A DNA stretch of 64,000 nucleotides from Aureispira sp. CCB-QB1 (GCF_000724545.1 NZ_JHBV01000007.1:62001-126000), one strand, 5' to 3'; shown: positions 10,367-20,847, counted from the first letter of the stretch. Notes: generated by a model not told the origin, from the sequence alone. Numbers and translations are program-made.

Positions 10367-10850
10367 GTTATAAATGATATTTTGACACTTTGAAATACCT
10401 GATGTTGCCTAATTTGTAACCTGATGACGATGTAGTACAGTAGCAGATGACTAGCACAATTGGTAGCCCAAAGTGTTATTTTTAATAATTGTATGTTAGT
10501 ATTATACTTTGTTGCATTATTCCTCGATTGTTGTTATTAAGGCTTGGAGGATAACGCATAAGTCTAGTTTTAGTGAACATTTACGACTAGATACGAGTCC
10601 TTCAAGGTTTTTACAATCAAACTTAGAGGAAAATAGAGTACAACATTGTGAGTTGGATAGTAGCAAACTCCATGGATAAATACACAATAACTTATCTCCT
10701 TCTATGTTGTTTGATAAGAAGTATACAAGTGAGATTATAGAAGACAAGTAGCATGACAAAACCGAATTAACAACCTCGTTTTGAGGCGTCATTGGGATGT
10801 TCTCTACTTGAAATATTTCCTAGTTAGTGTATTAATTATTGGAATTGCTG
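10367..10850. other. Intergenic stretch upstream of the efflux operon
   Basis: This 484-base gap between the adaptor gene and the DUF6660-like gene, both on the minus strand, should contain the operon promoter. A 91-codon minus-strand frame at 10517-10792 is present but has no recognisable features, so it is not called. No convincing hairpin or repeat was seen. Confidence 0.5.
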
Positions 10851-11240
10851 TTAGACTACTTGGGGAGGATGCCAAATGTCTTTAGAGAGGAGTTGTTTGT
10901 AATTGTCGGTAGGCATTGCCCATTCTGTTGGTTCTAAATTTTGTGTGTTGCCATTAAATGGGAGATTAGAGGCGTCAATAGCTTGGAAGCTAGGGATGTT
11001 TAGTATAAAATGACTAATGCCACAAGCACAAAAAGGAGTACAAGCGTGATGGTGGTTAGAACCTTCATCGTGGTGGTGGTGATTTTCATTGGTCACAACC
11101 GTTGTATGGGTACATTTTTCGTGCATGTCTATGCCTACTATATTTTCCATGACTTTAGTGTATAGCAAGGTGTGATTGCAAGGCACAACCATTAAACAAG
11201 TAAAATAAACACTATATATTATCAATAGAAAATGTTTCAT
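10851..11240 (-). CDS. Small secreted His/Cys-rich protein, DUF6660-like
   Basis: The 129-residue product starts at ATG 11238-11240 with a signal peptide (MKHFLLIIYSVYFTCLMVVPC). It then carries a His-rich patch (NENHHHHDEGSNHHH) followed directly by ACTPFCACG. A small exported protein with a VPC motif, a His/Asp patch and a C-S/T-PFC-x-C motif is the pattern of DUF6660 proteins, which in Bacteroidota sit beside Cus-type efflux genes. Here it is 484 bases upstream of the adaptor gene on the same strand. A role in periplasmic metal binding or sensing is inference. A longer frame extends 41 codons further upstream, but those residues precede the signal peptide and are unlikely to be translated. 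The last 60 residues show no motif. Confidence 0.7.
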   Translation of the reverse strand: MKHFLLIIYSVYFTCLMVVPCNHTLLYTKVMENIVGIDMHEKCTHTTVVTNENHHHHDEGSNHHHACTPFCACGISHFILNIPSFQAIDASNLPFNGNTQNLEPTEWAMPTDNYKQLLSKDIWHPPQVV

Positions 11241-11503
11241 ACAGCTAAGATAAACAAAAATGATGCTCAAATCAACAACTGAATCTGCTTTTTTTTGTTT
11301 CAAGGCAAAATTAGTGATTGGAAATATACACTTCTTTTTATTAAGGTGTAAATAATTTTTCAATCTACTTAACTTTTGAATCTAAAAAGTAGTACCTTGT
11401 GTACTCATAATAGAATACAAGACCTCGCTATAAGAGCGAAGCAAATTAACAAAAGAGTTGTATCAATCAACTTGTATTTTTTATCTAAAAAAGTTTGTCG
11501 GAA

Positions 11504-14398
11504 ATGTTTGATATTCAGCATCCTGATCGTTTTGTGAATCGTCATCTGGGCCCCAATAAAGAAGCATTAAAAGATATGTTAGCAACTATTGGTGTAGACT
11601 CTTTAGAGCAACTAATAGAGGAAACGGTTCCGTCTAATATTCGTTATAAAAAAGAGTTAAATCTTCCTGAAGCTATGTCAGAGTTTGATTACTTGAACAT
11701 GCTTAAAGAAGTAGCCGCCAAGAACAAGGTGTTTAAATCATACATTGGTTTGGGATATTACCCAACGATTACACCTCCTGCTATTTTAAGAAACGTTTTT
11801 CAGAATCCTGGTTGGTATACTCCTTATACGCCTTATCAAGCAGAAATAGCACAAGGTCGTTTGGAAGCATTGTTGAATTTCCAAACTATGGTGAGTGATT
11901 TAACAGGTTTGCCAATAGCAAATGCTTCTTTGTTGGACGAAGGAACTGCTGCGGCAGAGGCTATGTACATGTTTTATAACAATAAAAACAAGCGTGCAAA
12001 AGGAGATTTGGCCAATCAAATCTTAGTTTCTAAAAAAATATACCCTCAAACCTTGGATGTTATTTATGCAAGGGCTGAACCATTGGATATTGAGGTCGTT
12101 CTAACAGATACTTTTGAGATAACAGATAAAACATTTGCTATATTATTACAATATCCTGACTTAAACGGGGAGGTGGTTGACTATAAGGCAATTGTAGAAA
12201 AAGCGCAAGCCAATAAAATACATACTATTGTAGCTGCGGACTTAATGAGTTTGGCATTGTTGACACCTCCAGGAGAATGGGGGGCAGATGCTGTGGTTGG
12301 AAATACACAGCGTTTTGGTGTGCCAATGGGCTTTGGTGGTCCTCACGCTGCTTACTTTGCAACAAAGGATGATTTTAAACGCCAAATTCCTGGGCGGATT
12401 ATTGGGGTATCTATAGACAGTAGTGGAGATCGTGCTTTGCGAATGGCTTTGCAAACAAGAGAGCAACATATTCGACGCGATAAGGCAACTTCTAATATTT
12501 GTACAGCGCAGGCTTTGTTGGCTGTTATGGCAAGTATGTATGCGGTTTATCATGGTCCTGATGGTATCAAAGCAATTGCTGGGCGTATGCATACGTTAAC
12601 ACAAATCTTAGATTTGGAATTACAACGATTGGGGTACAAACAGTTAAACAGCTATTATTTTGATACAATAAAAATAGAGATTGATCCTACTCAAAGAGGA
12701 AAAATTAAAGATGCGGCTTTGGCAGCTAAAATGAATTTCTACTATGCTGATGAGCAATCTGTTCAAATTTCGTTGAATGAAGTTGTTGACATTCGTGCTG
12801 TAGCAGAAATTATAAATGTTTTTGCAGAGTTGAAAGGAGCAGCTGATGTTTCAATAGAACAGTTGGTAAATAAATACAAAGATTTAACCGTAAAAATCCC
12901 TGCTGACTTAGTACGAACAACGGCTTATTTGACACACCCAACATTTAATACGTATCATTCAGAAAGTCAGTTGATGCGTTACATCAAGATGTTAGAAAAT
13001 AAAGATTTGTCATTGGTGCACTCGATGATTTCTTTGGGCTCTTGTACGATGAAGCTAAATGCAGCGACAGAAATGTTTCCTGTGTCTTGGTCTGAATTTT
13101 CAGATATACATCCGTTTGCTCCAAGCAGTCAAACAAAGGGCTACGAACAGCTGATTAATGAATTAGAAGATTACTTGTGTGTTATCACAGGATTTGATGC
13201 TTGTTCGTTGATGTCCAATTCTGGTGCACAAGGAGAATACTCTGGTTTGTTAGCCATTCGTGCTTATCATAAGTCAAGGGGAGAAGGGCATCGAAATATT
13301 GCTCTAATTCCATCTTCTGCACATGGAACAAATCCTGCTTCTGCAGTTTTGGCAGGAATGAAAGTGGTTGTAACAAAATGCGATGAGCGAGGAAATTTGG
13401 ATATTAATGACTTAGCCGAAAAAGCCGAAAAGTACAAAGATAATTTAGCTGCTTTGATGGTTACTTATCCTTCAACACATGGTGTTTTTGAAGCAAATAT
13501 CAAAGAAGTGTGCGCTTTGATCCACAAATTTGGAGGAAAGGTTTATATGGATGGAGCGAATATGAATGCACAAGTAGGGTTAACTTCTCCAGGAGAGATC
13601 GGGGCAGATGTTTGCCACCTAAATTTACACAAGACTTTTGCAATCCCTCATGGCGGGGGAGGACCAGGAATGGGACCTATTTGTGTGAACGAAAGTTTAG
13701 CGCCATTCTTACCCAAGCATGCTTTCCGTATGGTTGGAGGGAGTCAAGGATCACATGCCGTTTCGGCAGCACCTTGGGGCTCTGCTAGCATTTTGCTGAT
13801 TTCTTATGGATATATTCGATTATTGGGGCGTACGGGTTGTAAAGCAGCTACCGAATATGCTATTTTAAATGCCAATTATATCAAAGCAAAATTAGAGACG
13901 GAATACGATGTTTTGTATACAGGAGAGCAAGGACGTGCTGCGCATGAATTAATTATTGATTTGCGTAATTTTAAAGCAGTAGGGGTATCTGCTGAAGATG
14001 TTGCTAAGCGTTTGATGGATTATGGTTTCCATGCTCCAACTATGTCGTTCCCTGTTGCGGGGACTATTATGATAGAACCCACCGAATCAGAAGATCAAGC
14101 AGAACTAGATCGTTTTTGTGATGCCTTGTTAGAAATTCGCAAAGAAATTGATGAAATTGCAACAGGCAAAGCGGATGCTCAAAATAATGTATTGCATAAT
14201 GCCCCTCACAAACAAACAGTTGTTGTAAGTTCTGAGTGGGATCGACCATACAGTGTCGAAAAAGCAGTATTCCCGTTGCCTTATTTAAGAACGAACAAGT
14301 TTTGGCCACAAATAGGGCGGGTTAATAATGCCTATGGCGATAAGAATTTAATTTGTGCTTGTCCTCCAATGGAAATGTACGAAGAGGTAGAAGCGTAG
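11504..14398 (+). CDS. gcvP: Glycine dehydrogenase (decarboxylating), P-protein of the glycine cleavage system
   Basis: The 964-residue enzyme is the long, fused type of P-protein. It opens with DRFVNRHLGPN, has the N-terminal half with YTPYTPYQAEIAQGRLE, and the C-terminal half with the pyridoxal-phosphate lysine in NLHKTFAIPHGGGGPG (about Lys710). It decarboxylates glycine and transfers the aminomethyl group to the lipoyl H-protein. The genes for the H, T and L components are not in this window, so it is encoded apart, as is common in Bacteroidota. The start is placed at ATG 11504; a TTG three codons earlier is in frame. A strong terminator follows 25 bases after the stop, so the gene is probably a single transcription unit. 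Confidence 0.97.
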   Translation: MFDIQHPDRFVNRHLGPNKEALKDMLATIGVDSLEQLIEETVPSNIRYKKELNLPEAMSEFDYLNMLKEVAAKNKVFKSYIGLGYYPTITPPAILRNVFQNPGWYTPYTPYQAEIAQGRLEALLNFQTMVSDLTGLPIANASLLDEGTAAAEAMYMFYNNKNKRAKGDLANQILVSKKIYPQTLDVIYARAEPLDIEVVLTDTFEITDKTFAILLQYPDLNGEVVDYKAIVEKAQANKIHTIVAADLMSLALLTPPGEWGADAVVGNTQRFGVPMGFGGPHAAYFATKDDFKRQIPGRIIGVSIDSSGDRALRMALQTREQHIRRDKATSNICTAQALLAVMASMYAVYHGPDGIKAIAGRMHTLTQILDLELQRLGYKQLNSYYFDTIKIEIDPTQRGKIKDAALAAKMNFYYADEQSVQISLNEVVDIRAVAEIINVFAELKGAADVSIEQLVNKYKDLTVKIPADLVRTTAYLTHPTFNTYHSESQLMRYIKMLENKDLSLVHSMISLGSCTMKLNAATEMFPVSWSEFSDIHPFAPSSQTKGYEQLINELEDYLCVITGFDACSLMSNSGAQGEYSGLLAIRAYHKSRGEGHRNIALIPSSAHGTNPASAVLAGMKVVVTKCDERGNLDINDLAEKAEKYKDNLAALMVTYPSTHGVFEANIKEVCALIHKFGGKVYMDGANMNAQVGLTSPGEIGADVCHLNLHKTFAIPHGGGGPGMGPICVNESLAPFLPKHAFRMVGGSQGSHAVSAAPWGSASILLISYGYIRLLGRTGCKAATEYAILNANYIKAKLETEYDVLYTGEQGRAAHELIIDLRNFKAVGVSAEDVAKRLMDYGFHAPTMSFPVAGTIMIEPTESEDQAELDRFCDALLEIRKEIDEIATGKADAQNNVLHNAPHKQTVVVSSEWDRPYSVEKAVFPLPYLRTNKFWPQIGRVNNAYGDKNLICACPPMEMYEEVEA

Positions 14399-14423
14399 TC
14401 TTATTTTAAGATAAAAGGTAATG

Positions 14424-14459
14424 AGCTGGTAATTGTGTCATACAATTATCAGCTTTTTT
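14424..14459 (+). terminator. Rho-independent terminator of gcvP
   Basis: AGCTGGTAATTGT (14424-14436) pairs with ACAATTATCAGCT (14442-14454) through 13 pairs, one of them G-U, with a 5-base loop. A run of six T follows immediately. Confidence 0.85.
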
Positions 14460-14927
14460 AATATAGGCTTAATATGGAGATAAAAAGCAGTTTGTAGATG
14501 CAACGAGTTAACACTTTTTAACGTTTGATTTACATCGGATCGGGTAAGTGTTGAAAAGTTGTAAAGAGTTTTTTTGCGTATAAAATGAGGTGTTAGAGGT
14601 GATTTACCGTATAAAAAACTACTAAAAAACCATCTTAAAACAATAAATTCTTTACAAAATGTTAAAATATCTCCGTTAAAATTGACTTGTTATTTTAATT
14701 CTTGGTGATTAAAATGTAACTTTGAGAGATTCTCAAGAAATAGAAAGCGCTGTGTATTGTAGTTTTATTACATTTTTAGAAAAGTATAAAGCTACTTTTA
14801 CTTGTTGGAAGCTATTCTTAAGGTTAATAAAATAATGACGGTCACCCCAACAAGAACAACGTCCTATAGAGGATTACTATTATACGTAATACATATATTA
14901 TTTTTTTAACTACTAAATCATATAGTT
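14460..14927. other. AT-rich leader region of the giant surface protein gene
   Basis: No gene is visible in these 468 bases. TAACTTTG at 14717-14724 fits the Bacteroidota -7 box TAnnTTTG, but no TTG lies at the usual spacing upstream, so it is only a weak promoter candidate. It would imply a leader of about 195 bases. A dyad TTAACACTT (14508-14516) / AAGTGTTGA (14545-14553) lies upstream of it. Confidence 0.4.
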
Positions 14928-17900
14928 TTGGATAGCAAAAATTTTCCTCCAAGTTTAGCGCAACGATGTTGGCGTTATTCGCGTATCCTCTTACTAGCTT
15001 TGGGCTTTTTTGTCTTCGGCAGTCAAGATGCGAACGCTTCTCATTTTGCTGGTGCAGATCTCACTTATGAATGTGTTGGTAATAACCGATACGTTGTTAC
15101 TCTAACAATATATCGAGATTGTGTTGGTGCAGGAATGGGAACTACAGAATTTATTGGTCTTACGTCTGCTAGTTGTGGGGTTACTCCTCCTAATATTGGT
15201 TTGCCAAGAGACACTTTTTATGAAGCATCTCAACTATGTGCTCCTGAATTAGCAAATTCAGCTTGTAAACCAGGTGGAACACTTCCTGGAATTGAGGCAC
15301 ATGTTTATCGAGATACAATTACTCTACCTCAAACTTGTACAGATTGGGTAATTAGTTGGTCTAGTTGTTGTCGAAATGCTGCGATTACAAACTTAGCATT
15401 AAACCAAGCTTCTTTTTACATCGAAGCAGGGATTAACAGTACTATATGTAATAGCTCTCCGACGTTTACATCAAACCCAACGCCTTATTTTTGTGCAGGA
15501 CAATGTTACGATTATAATCACGGTGCTTTTGATCCAGAGAATGATTCGCTGCGGTATGCGATGAGTTGTCCATTGCAAGGAGCTAATAACTGTATTCCTC
15601 ATGCGGCACCGCAAACAGTTCAACAGCCCTTAGTTACTAACCCTGCGAATAGCTTTGTATTGGATAGTGTGACAGGACAAATGTCTTTCTGTCTTGCACC
15701 AAACCAAACACAAATCGCTGTAGCAGCAGTAACAATTTACCAAATTATTAATGGCGATACAATGGGATATGTACAACGTGATATTCAAATGGTTGTTTTG
15801 AATAATGCGAACTGTACCTCTCCAGTAGGTTCTAACTCTCCATTGGTATTAAACGGAGGTTCTTATGATACGACAGCAAATACATTTGTTGTTTGTGCAG
15901 GGGAAACTTTAATCTTCGAATTGATTTTGACAGATCCTGATGGAGATACGATTCAAATTAATCCTGCAAATACGAACATTAATCAAGTATTTGGATCTAG
16001 CGCTTCGCTTATTTTACAAAACACAGCTCCTTTTAGACCAGATAGTGCAAAACTATTTGTTCAAGTACAAGCAGTTCCATCTAATATTGGTGTCAACCAG
16101 TTTACGATAGGTATTACCGATGGTGCTTGTCCTATTCCAGGAGACCAAATTTTAGGTTATAACTTGATTATACCAGGGGTTGAAGTGACAGCTTCAGATA
16201 CCACAATTTGTCCTGGTATTGCCCAACAAATACAAATGAATGCGAATAGTTTCTCCTCGGTCGGAGCATTAGCAGCAGGAACTTTCTCTTGGACTCAATT
16301 ATCAGGTCCTAATATAACATTTAGTGATGATACAATTCCTAACCCATTAGTAGACGTTCCTTCAACAACTTTAGATGGAGAAGTAATTACTTTACAAGTT
16401 ACCTTTACAACAACACCAGACCCTGTTACAGGGACAAGTTGTGTGACAACAGATTCCGTTTCTATTTTCTTAAGTGCTTTACCACTAAGTTTGAATGTTT
16501 TTGCAACGGATACCTCTTTATGTCCGAATAATCAGCCTGATACAGTTTCGTTTAATACAGCGATTTCTGGACCAGGTATTGATTTGGTAAATGGGGTGTA
16601 TTCTTGGACAGCCAATCCATCAAGTTATTTAGGTAATTTGACAAGTACTAGTATCAACAATCCAGATGCGATTGTAAGCGGAGGTCCTGGCGATGCGGTT
16701 ACTTATGCTGTTAATTACACGTATGGATTATGTACAGGTTCAGATAGCATTCAATTAACTTGGAGAAATGCTATACCTCTAGTGAGTGCTGCTCAAGATA
16801 CTATTTGTCCTGGAGATACAACTCAATTAACAGCTGTACTTTCAGATTCTATTATTGTAATTGACCCAACAGCATGTAGCACTTACACCGTAGATCCAAT
16901 TCCATACGGACCTGTTGCAGGTTCGGGAACTTCTGTATCATTGACAGATGATGCAACGACAGGAGCATTACCAATTGGGTTTAGTTTTGAGTTTTTCTGT
17001 AATACTTATACACAGTTTGTTATTAGTTCAAATGGATTTATTTCATTTGATTTAGGCTCGCCTAATGGTTGTTGTTCTGGACAGCTAGTGCCTAATAATG
17101 GTTTTGGACCCAACAATGTCATTGCCTTAGCTTGGGAAGATTTGAACCCCAATAATGGTGGTACCATTGAATACTTTACAGTAGGTACTGCACCGAACAG
17201 ACAATTGATTGTTAACTATATCAACGTACCTCGTTTTGGTGGTGCTAGTAACGTGTCAGGACAAATTGTGTTGCACGAAGGAACAAATATAATTGATATC
17301 CACAGTACTTCTATTACAGGTGCTGCATTTGATATTACTACACAAGGTATTGAAAATAATGATGGTACAGCAGGTTTTGCCGTGCCAGGTCGTAATGGAG
17401 TTGCTAACTGGTCGGCAAACAATGATGCTTTCCGTTTCACACCAGGTGTGGCATTCTTATTTGGACCAATTACATACAACTGGACACCAGGATTTGCTGT
17501 TTCTGATGCAGCAGCATACAACCCAGATGCATTCCCTCCGTCTACAACTACTTTTGTAGCACAGATTAACGAAAAGGGATGTATCTTAACAGATTCGGTA
17601 GAAATATTTGTGAATAGCCAAATTCCAGTTCCAACTGTTTCTTGTGGTACGCCTGCTAATCAAGCAACAACTGTATTGTTTGAGTGGGGTGGTTCTCCAG
17701 GAGCAACAGGATGGGAATATAGTTTAGATTCAGGTTTGACTTGGACTCCTAGACCATTGGCTGATAGTTCTTACTTAGTTACAGGATTGACAAATGGCGA
17801 TTGTGCTAATATTTTAGTTCGTGCTGTTGGTGGTGCAGGTCCTTGTCCAACAAATGCCGCTGCATATTTAGAATGTTGCACGACACCTTGTCCAATGCCA

Positions 17901-20132
17901 ACGACTTCAACAATTACTAATCTAACTTGTAATGGTTCGAACGATGGAACGATGACAATTGATATTGATGGAGGGGTTTTAGGAGATCATCCTAGTTATA
18001 CCGCAACTTTATTTGACACTTCTGGTGCTCAAATAGGAACTCCATTTGTTACTCCTGCTGGAACATCACCAGCAACAGCTACCTTTACAGGGTTATCTGC
18101 GGGAGTATATTATGCTTACTTGACAGATACATTTGGTTGTTTTACCAATTCTGATACATTAGTAATTACAGAACCAGATACACTGATTATTTCTTTAGAT
18201 AATACAACTTTAACGACTTGTTTTGGCGATGCAGATGGAACAGGAACTGTTCTTGCTACGGGAGGAACTCCTTCGTATAACTTCCAATGGGATGCTGCTG
18301 CAAATGGACAAACAACGGCTACAGCTACTGGATTGGCACGTGGCAACTATGATGTAATTTTGACAGATGCGAATGGTTGTATGGATACTTTAACAGTAAC
18401 TATTAATTCTCCATTCCCTGCTGCTCCTGCAATTACGTTAAACTCTACACCAAGTACAAGTTGTGCTGGAGATGGTACGGCTACTGTTTTTGCTACCTTT
18501 AATATGGTAGGTAGTGCCAATGACTATACTTACACTTGGGCTAACAGTACTTCTACTGGACCAACAGCTACTAACTTGCCTTCAGGTATGGCAATTGTTA
18601 CGGTAACAGATGTGAATGGTTGTCAAGCAGTAGATAGTGTTTTGGTTACAGGTAGCCCAACCGTAAGTATTACAGCTATGCCTGTAATTAATACTGGATG
18701 TGGTACTTCTGTAGGACAAATTACTGTAGCGGCTACCGGTGACCCTGCGGGATATACTTATCAGTGGTCTCCAAATGCAAATGGACAAACAACAGCTTTG
18801 ATTACTGGTTTAGGCTTGGGTACATACGATGTTACTGTAACAGGTATTTCAAATGGATGTACAGCAACTGGAACAGCAATCGTACAAGAGGCAAGCCCAT
18901 TGAACGTTGTTGGATTTAATGTTACTAACCCAACTTGTGGTGGTAGTGATGGAGATGCTACTGTACTAACAGTAGGAGCTACCGGCGCTTTATCTTACAA
19001 TTGGTCCAATACTCAAACAACCAACCCTGCTACAGGTTTGGCTGCGGGAACATATTTTGTAACCGTTACAGATGCAGCGACAGGTTGTTCTGCAATTGGT
19101 GATACTGTATTGATTCAGCCTAATTTCTCAGCTAGCTTTACAGCACAAAATGATCCATCTTGTAACTTGTCAAATGGTAGTATTACGGTGACAGGTACTG
19201 TGACAGATGGTCCTGCTGGTCCATTTACATACTTGTGGAGTGATGGACAAACAACAGCAACGGCTACTGGTTTGAGTGCTGGTGTGGCATATACTTGTGA
19301 TGTTACTTATCAAGGATGTACACAAACAGTAGGTCCTTTGACAATGAACAGTAGTACCTTACAAATTGCAATTACAGATAAAGATGATATTATTTGTAAC
19401 GGAGACTTGTCTTCTTATGCAAATGTAACATTAGTAACAGGTGATTCAGCAACAACTACTTACTTGTGGTCTAATGGAGCAACTACTCAGAATATTTCTG
19501 GAATGCCTGCTGGAACATATACTGTGACAGCAACATCTGGTTCTTGTACCGTAACACAATCTATTACAGTAGTAGATGTTACGTTGACTGTTAATGCATG
19601 GATTGTAAGTGCAGGTCAAAAAACAGCAACTATTCAAGTAAATGATGTTGTTCCTATTAGTGGAGGGGTTGTGACAAATCACGCTAACCCTGTTTATACT
19701 TGGTCAGAAAGCAACCCTGCAATCGTAGATATTACAGATTCTACGGCAATTGCTACTGATGCAACAGGTAATCCTGGTAATGGTAGTTCTTGGTTGACAT
19801 TCTCTGCAACAGCTGGACCTTGTACGGCTGTAGACTCTGTAATGGTAACTGTAGAATCTTACATGGGAATGCCAACAGCCTTTACGCCAAATAACGATGG
19901 AATTAACGATTTATTCCAACCTGCTGGTTTGCAAATGTCTGATAAGGTAATTCAATTTAAGATTTACAACCGTTGGGGACAATTAATGTATGATGATACT
20001 GTTAATCACTTCTGGGATGGTACATTTAATGGAGTACCTCAACCACAAGATGTGTATGTTTATGTATTTGAATATATTCCTTCTGTAGGTAACCCAATCT
20101 TAATTAGAGGTGAATTTACATTGATACGATAA
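14928..20132 (+). CDS. Giant T9SS-exported surface protein with SprB-type repeats and CHU_C domain
   Basis: The 1734-residue protein has an N-terminal signal region (hydrophobic LLLALGFFVFGS, cleavage after NAS) and a family-typical opening, SHFAGADLTYEC and LTIYRDCVGAG. PKD/Ig-like modules follow, then several SprB-type repeats at about 1000-1570 of the form 'TCFGDADGTGTVLATGG ... LARGNYDVILTDANGC'. The C-terminal ~85 residues (PTAFTPNNDGINDLF, IYNRWGQ, WDGTFNG) are the gliding-motility-associated CHU_C domain, a type B sorting signal for the type IX secretion system. It would be displayed on or shed from the cell surface as an adhesin. The only plausible initiation codon is TTG at 14928: no in-frame ATG exists between the upstream stop and the signal peptide. 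Ligand unknown. Confidence 0.9.
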   Translation: MDSKNFPPSLAQRCWRYSRILLLALGFFVFGSQDANASHFAGADLTYECVGNNRYVVTLTIYRDCVGAGMGTTEFIGLTSASCGVTPPNIGLPRDTFYEASQLCAPELANSACKPGGTLPGIEAHVYRDTITLPQTCTDWVISWSSCCRNAAITNLALNQASFYIEAGINSTICNSSPTFTSNPTPYFCAGQCYDYNHGAFDPENDSLRYAMSCPLQGANNCIPHAAPQTVQQPLVTNPANSFVLDSVTGQMSFCLAPNQTQIAVAAVTIYQIINGDTMGYVQRDIQMVVLNNANCTSPVGSNSPLVLNGGSYDTTANTFVVCAGETLIFELILTDPDGDTIQINPANTNINQVFGSSASLILQNTAPFRPDSAKLFVQVQAVPSNIGVNQFTIGITDGACPIPGDQILGYNLIIPGVEVTASDTTICPGIAQQIQMNANSFSSVGALAAGTFSWTQLSGPNITFSDDTIPNPLVDVPSTTLDGEVITLQVTFTTTPDPVTGTSCVTTDSVSIFLSALPLSLNVFATDTSLCPNNQPDTVSFNTAISGPGIDLVNGVYSWTANPSSYLGNLTSTSINNPDAIVSGGPGDAVTYAVNYTYGLCTGSDSIQLTWRNAIPLVSAAQDTICPGDTTQLTAVLSDSIIVIDPTACSTYTVDPIPYGPVAGSGTSVSLTDDATTGALPIGFSFEFFCNTYTQFVISSNGFISFDLGSPNGCCSGQLVPNNGFGPNNVIALAWEDLNPNNGGTIEYFTVGTAPNRQLIVNYINVPRFGGASNVSGQIVLHEGTNIIDIHSTSITGAAFDITTQGIENNDGTAGFAVPGRNGVANWSANNDAFRFTPGVAFLFGPITYNWTPGFAVSDAAAYNPDAFPPSTTTFVAQINEKGCILTDSVEIFVNSQIPVPTVSCGTPANQATTVLFEWGGSPGATGWEYSLDSGLTWTPRPLADSSYLVTGLTNGDCANILVRAVGGAGPCPTNAAAYLECCTTPCPMPTTSTITNLTCNGSNDGTMTIDIDGGVLGDHPSYTATLFDTSGAQIGTPFVTPAGTSPATATFTGLSAGVYYAYLTDTFGCFTNSDTLVITEPDTLIISLDNTTLTTCFGDADGTGTVLATGGTPSYNFQWDAAANGQTTATATGLARGNYDVILTDANGCMDTLTVTINSPFPAAPAITLNSTPSTSCAGDGTATVFATFNMVGSANDYTYTWANSTSTGPTATNLPSGMAIVTVTDVNGCQAVDSVLVTGSPTVSITAMPVINTGCGTSVGQITVAATGDPAGYTYQWSPNANGQTTALITGLGLGTYDVTVTGISNGCTATGTAIVQEASPLNVVGFNVTNPTCGGSDGDATVLTVGATGALSYNWSNTQTTNPATGLAAGTYFVTVTDAATGCSAIGDTVLIQPNFSASFTAQNDPSCNLSNGSITVTGTVTDGPAGPFTYLWSDGQTTATATGLSAGVAYTCDVTYQGCTQTVGPLTMNSSTLQIAITDKDDIICNGDLSSYANVTLVTGDSATTTYLWSNGATTQNISGMPAGTYTVTATSGSCTVTQSITVVDVTLTVNAWIVSAGQKTATIQVNDVVPISGGVVTNHANPVYTWSESNPAIVDITDSTAIATDATGNPGNGSSWLTFSATAGPCTAVDSVMVTVESYMGMPTAFTPNNDGINDLFQPAGLQMSDKVIQFKIYNRWGQLMYDDTVNHFWDGTFNGVPQPQDVYVYVFEYIPSVGNPILIRGEFTLIR

Positions 20133-20157
20133 GAATCAATTATTATCGAAATATATT

Positions 20158-20190
20158 AAAGCGACTGCCCAATTCGGGTGGTCGCTTTTT
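20158..20190 (+). terminator. Terminator between the surface protein gene and alkB
   Basis: AAAGCGAC (20158-20165) pairs with GTCGCTTT (20181-20188), extended by GCCC/GGGT inside, around an AATTC loop, and ends in five T. It lies 26 bases past the surface-protein stop. The convergent alkB could also use it, since the outer pairs are A/T. Confidence 0.8.
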
Positions 20191-20244
20191 GTATGTAGTA
20201 TGTGGTATTAGGTAAGTAATCAAAAAGAACTTTTGTACAAATAC

Positions 20245-20847
20245 TTAAGGTTGAATTTTTCGAAAAGTAAGGTTGATTCTAGGTGTTGTAATACGTTTTG
20301 TTTTAGCAATTTGGTGTTGCCATTTATGTTGACTATCTCCTTGCATAAGCAAGAGACTACCCGGTTCTAGCAATACGGTAGTTTTTATTTTATGATTTTC
20401 TTTTTGGCGCAGTTGAAATTTTCTGGCAGTCCCCAAACTAATAGATGCTATTGTAGGTTGTGTTCCTAGTTCTTTTTCATCATCGCTGTGCCACCCCATA
20501 CTATCTTGACCATCTCTATACAAGTTGGCAAGTACAGAGTTAAAATTTAGTTGTAATTCATGTTGTAATTTTTCTCGAAGCTGCTTTAAATCATTGTCCC
20601 AACCTTCTGCGGTTAAAGTCGTTTGAGAATAGGTGTACTGAATGTCTTTATCACCATACCAAGCAATCAGCCTAGGTTGCCAAATAGTCTTCCCAAACAT
20701 ACGAATAGGGTATTGTTGCCAATCTAAATTATGAAGCAACTTTTGATACAATACTTGGGCTTCAACTGTCGATAAAAAATTATTGTAATAAAGAATGTTA
20801 TCTGATTGGCTTAATATAGAAATGGCTTTATTTTTGGAGCTCTTCAT
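20245..20847 (-). CDS. alkB: AlkB-family 2-oxoglutarate/Fe(II)-dependent DNA repair dioxygenase
   Basis: The 200-residue protein has all catalytic marks of AlkB. Iron ligands are H120 and D122 in MGWHSDDE and H178 in WQHQI; the 2-oxoglutarate-binding motif RxNxxxR is at R190, N192 and R196 (PRINLTFR). NLYRDGQDSMGWH is typical of the ABH2/ABH3-like branch of the family. It would oxidatively remove methyl groups such as 1-methyladenine and 3-methylcytosine from DNA or RNA. It is convergent with the giant surface protein gene and stands alone. A second alkylation-repair gene (AlkD-like) lies 10 kb away at 30068-30763, not in an operon with it. Confidence 0.93.
   Translation of the reverse strand: MKSSKNKAISILSQSDNILYYNNFLSTVEAQVLYQKLLHNLDWQQYPIRMFGKTIWQPRLIAWYGDKDIQYTYSQTTLTAEGWDNDLKQLREKLQHELQLNFNSVLANLYRDGQDSMGWHSDDEKELGTQPTIASISLGTARKFQLRQKENHKIKTTVLLEPGSLLLMQGDSQHKWQHQIAKTKRITTPRINLTFRKIQP

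Noticed and set aside
10517-10792. A 91-codon minus-strand frame between the efflux adaptor gene and the DUF6660-like gene.
   Set aside because: Its peptide (Cys- and Ser-rich, no signal peptide, no motif, no domain) looks like an accidental open frame in an AT-rich gap, and no start context or conservation supports it.
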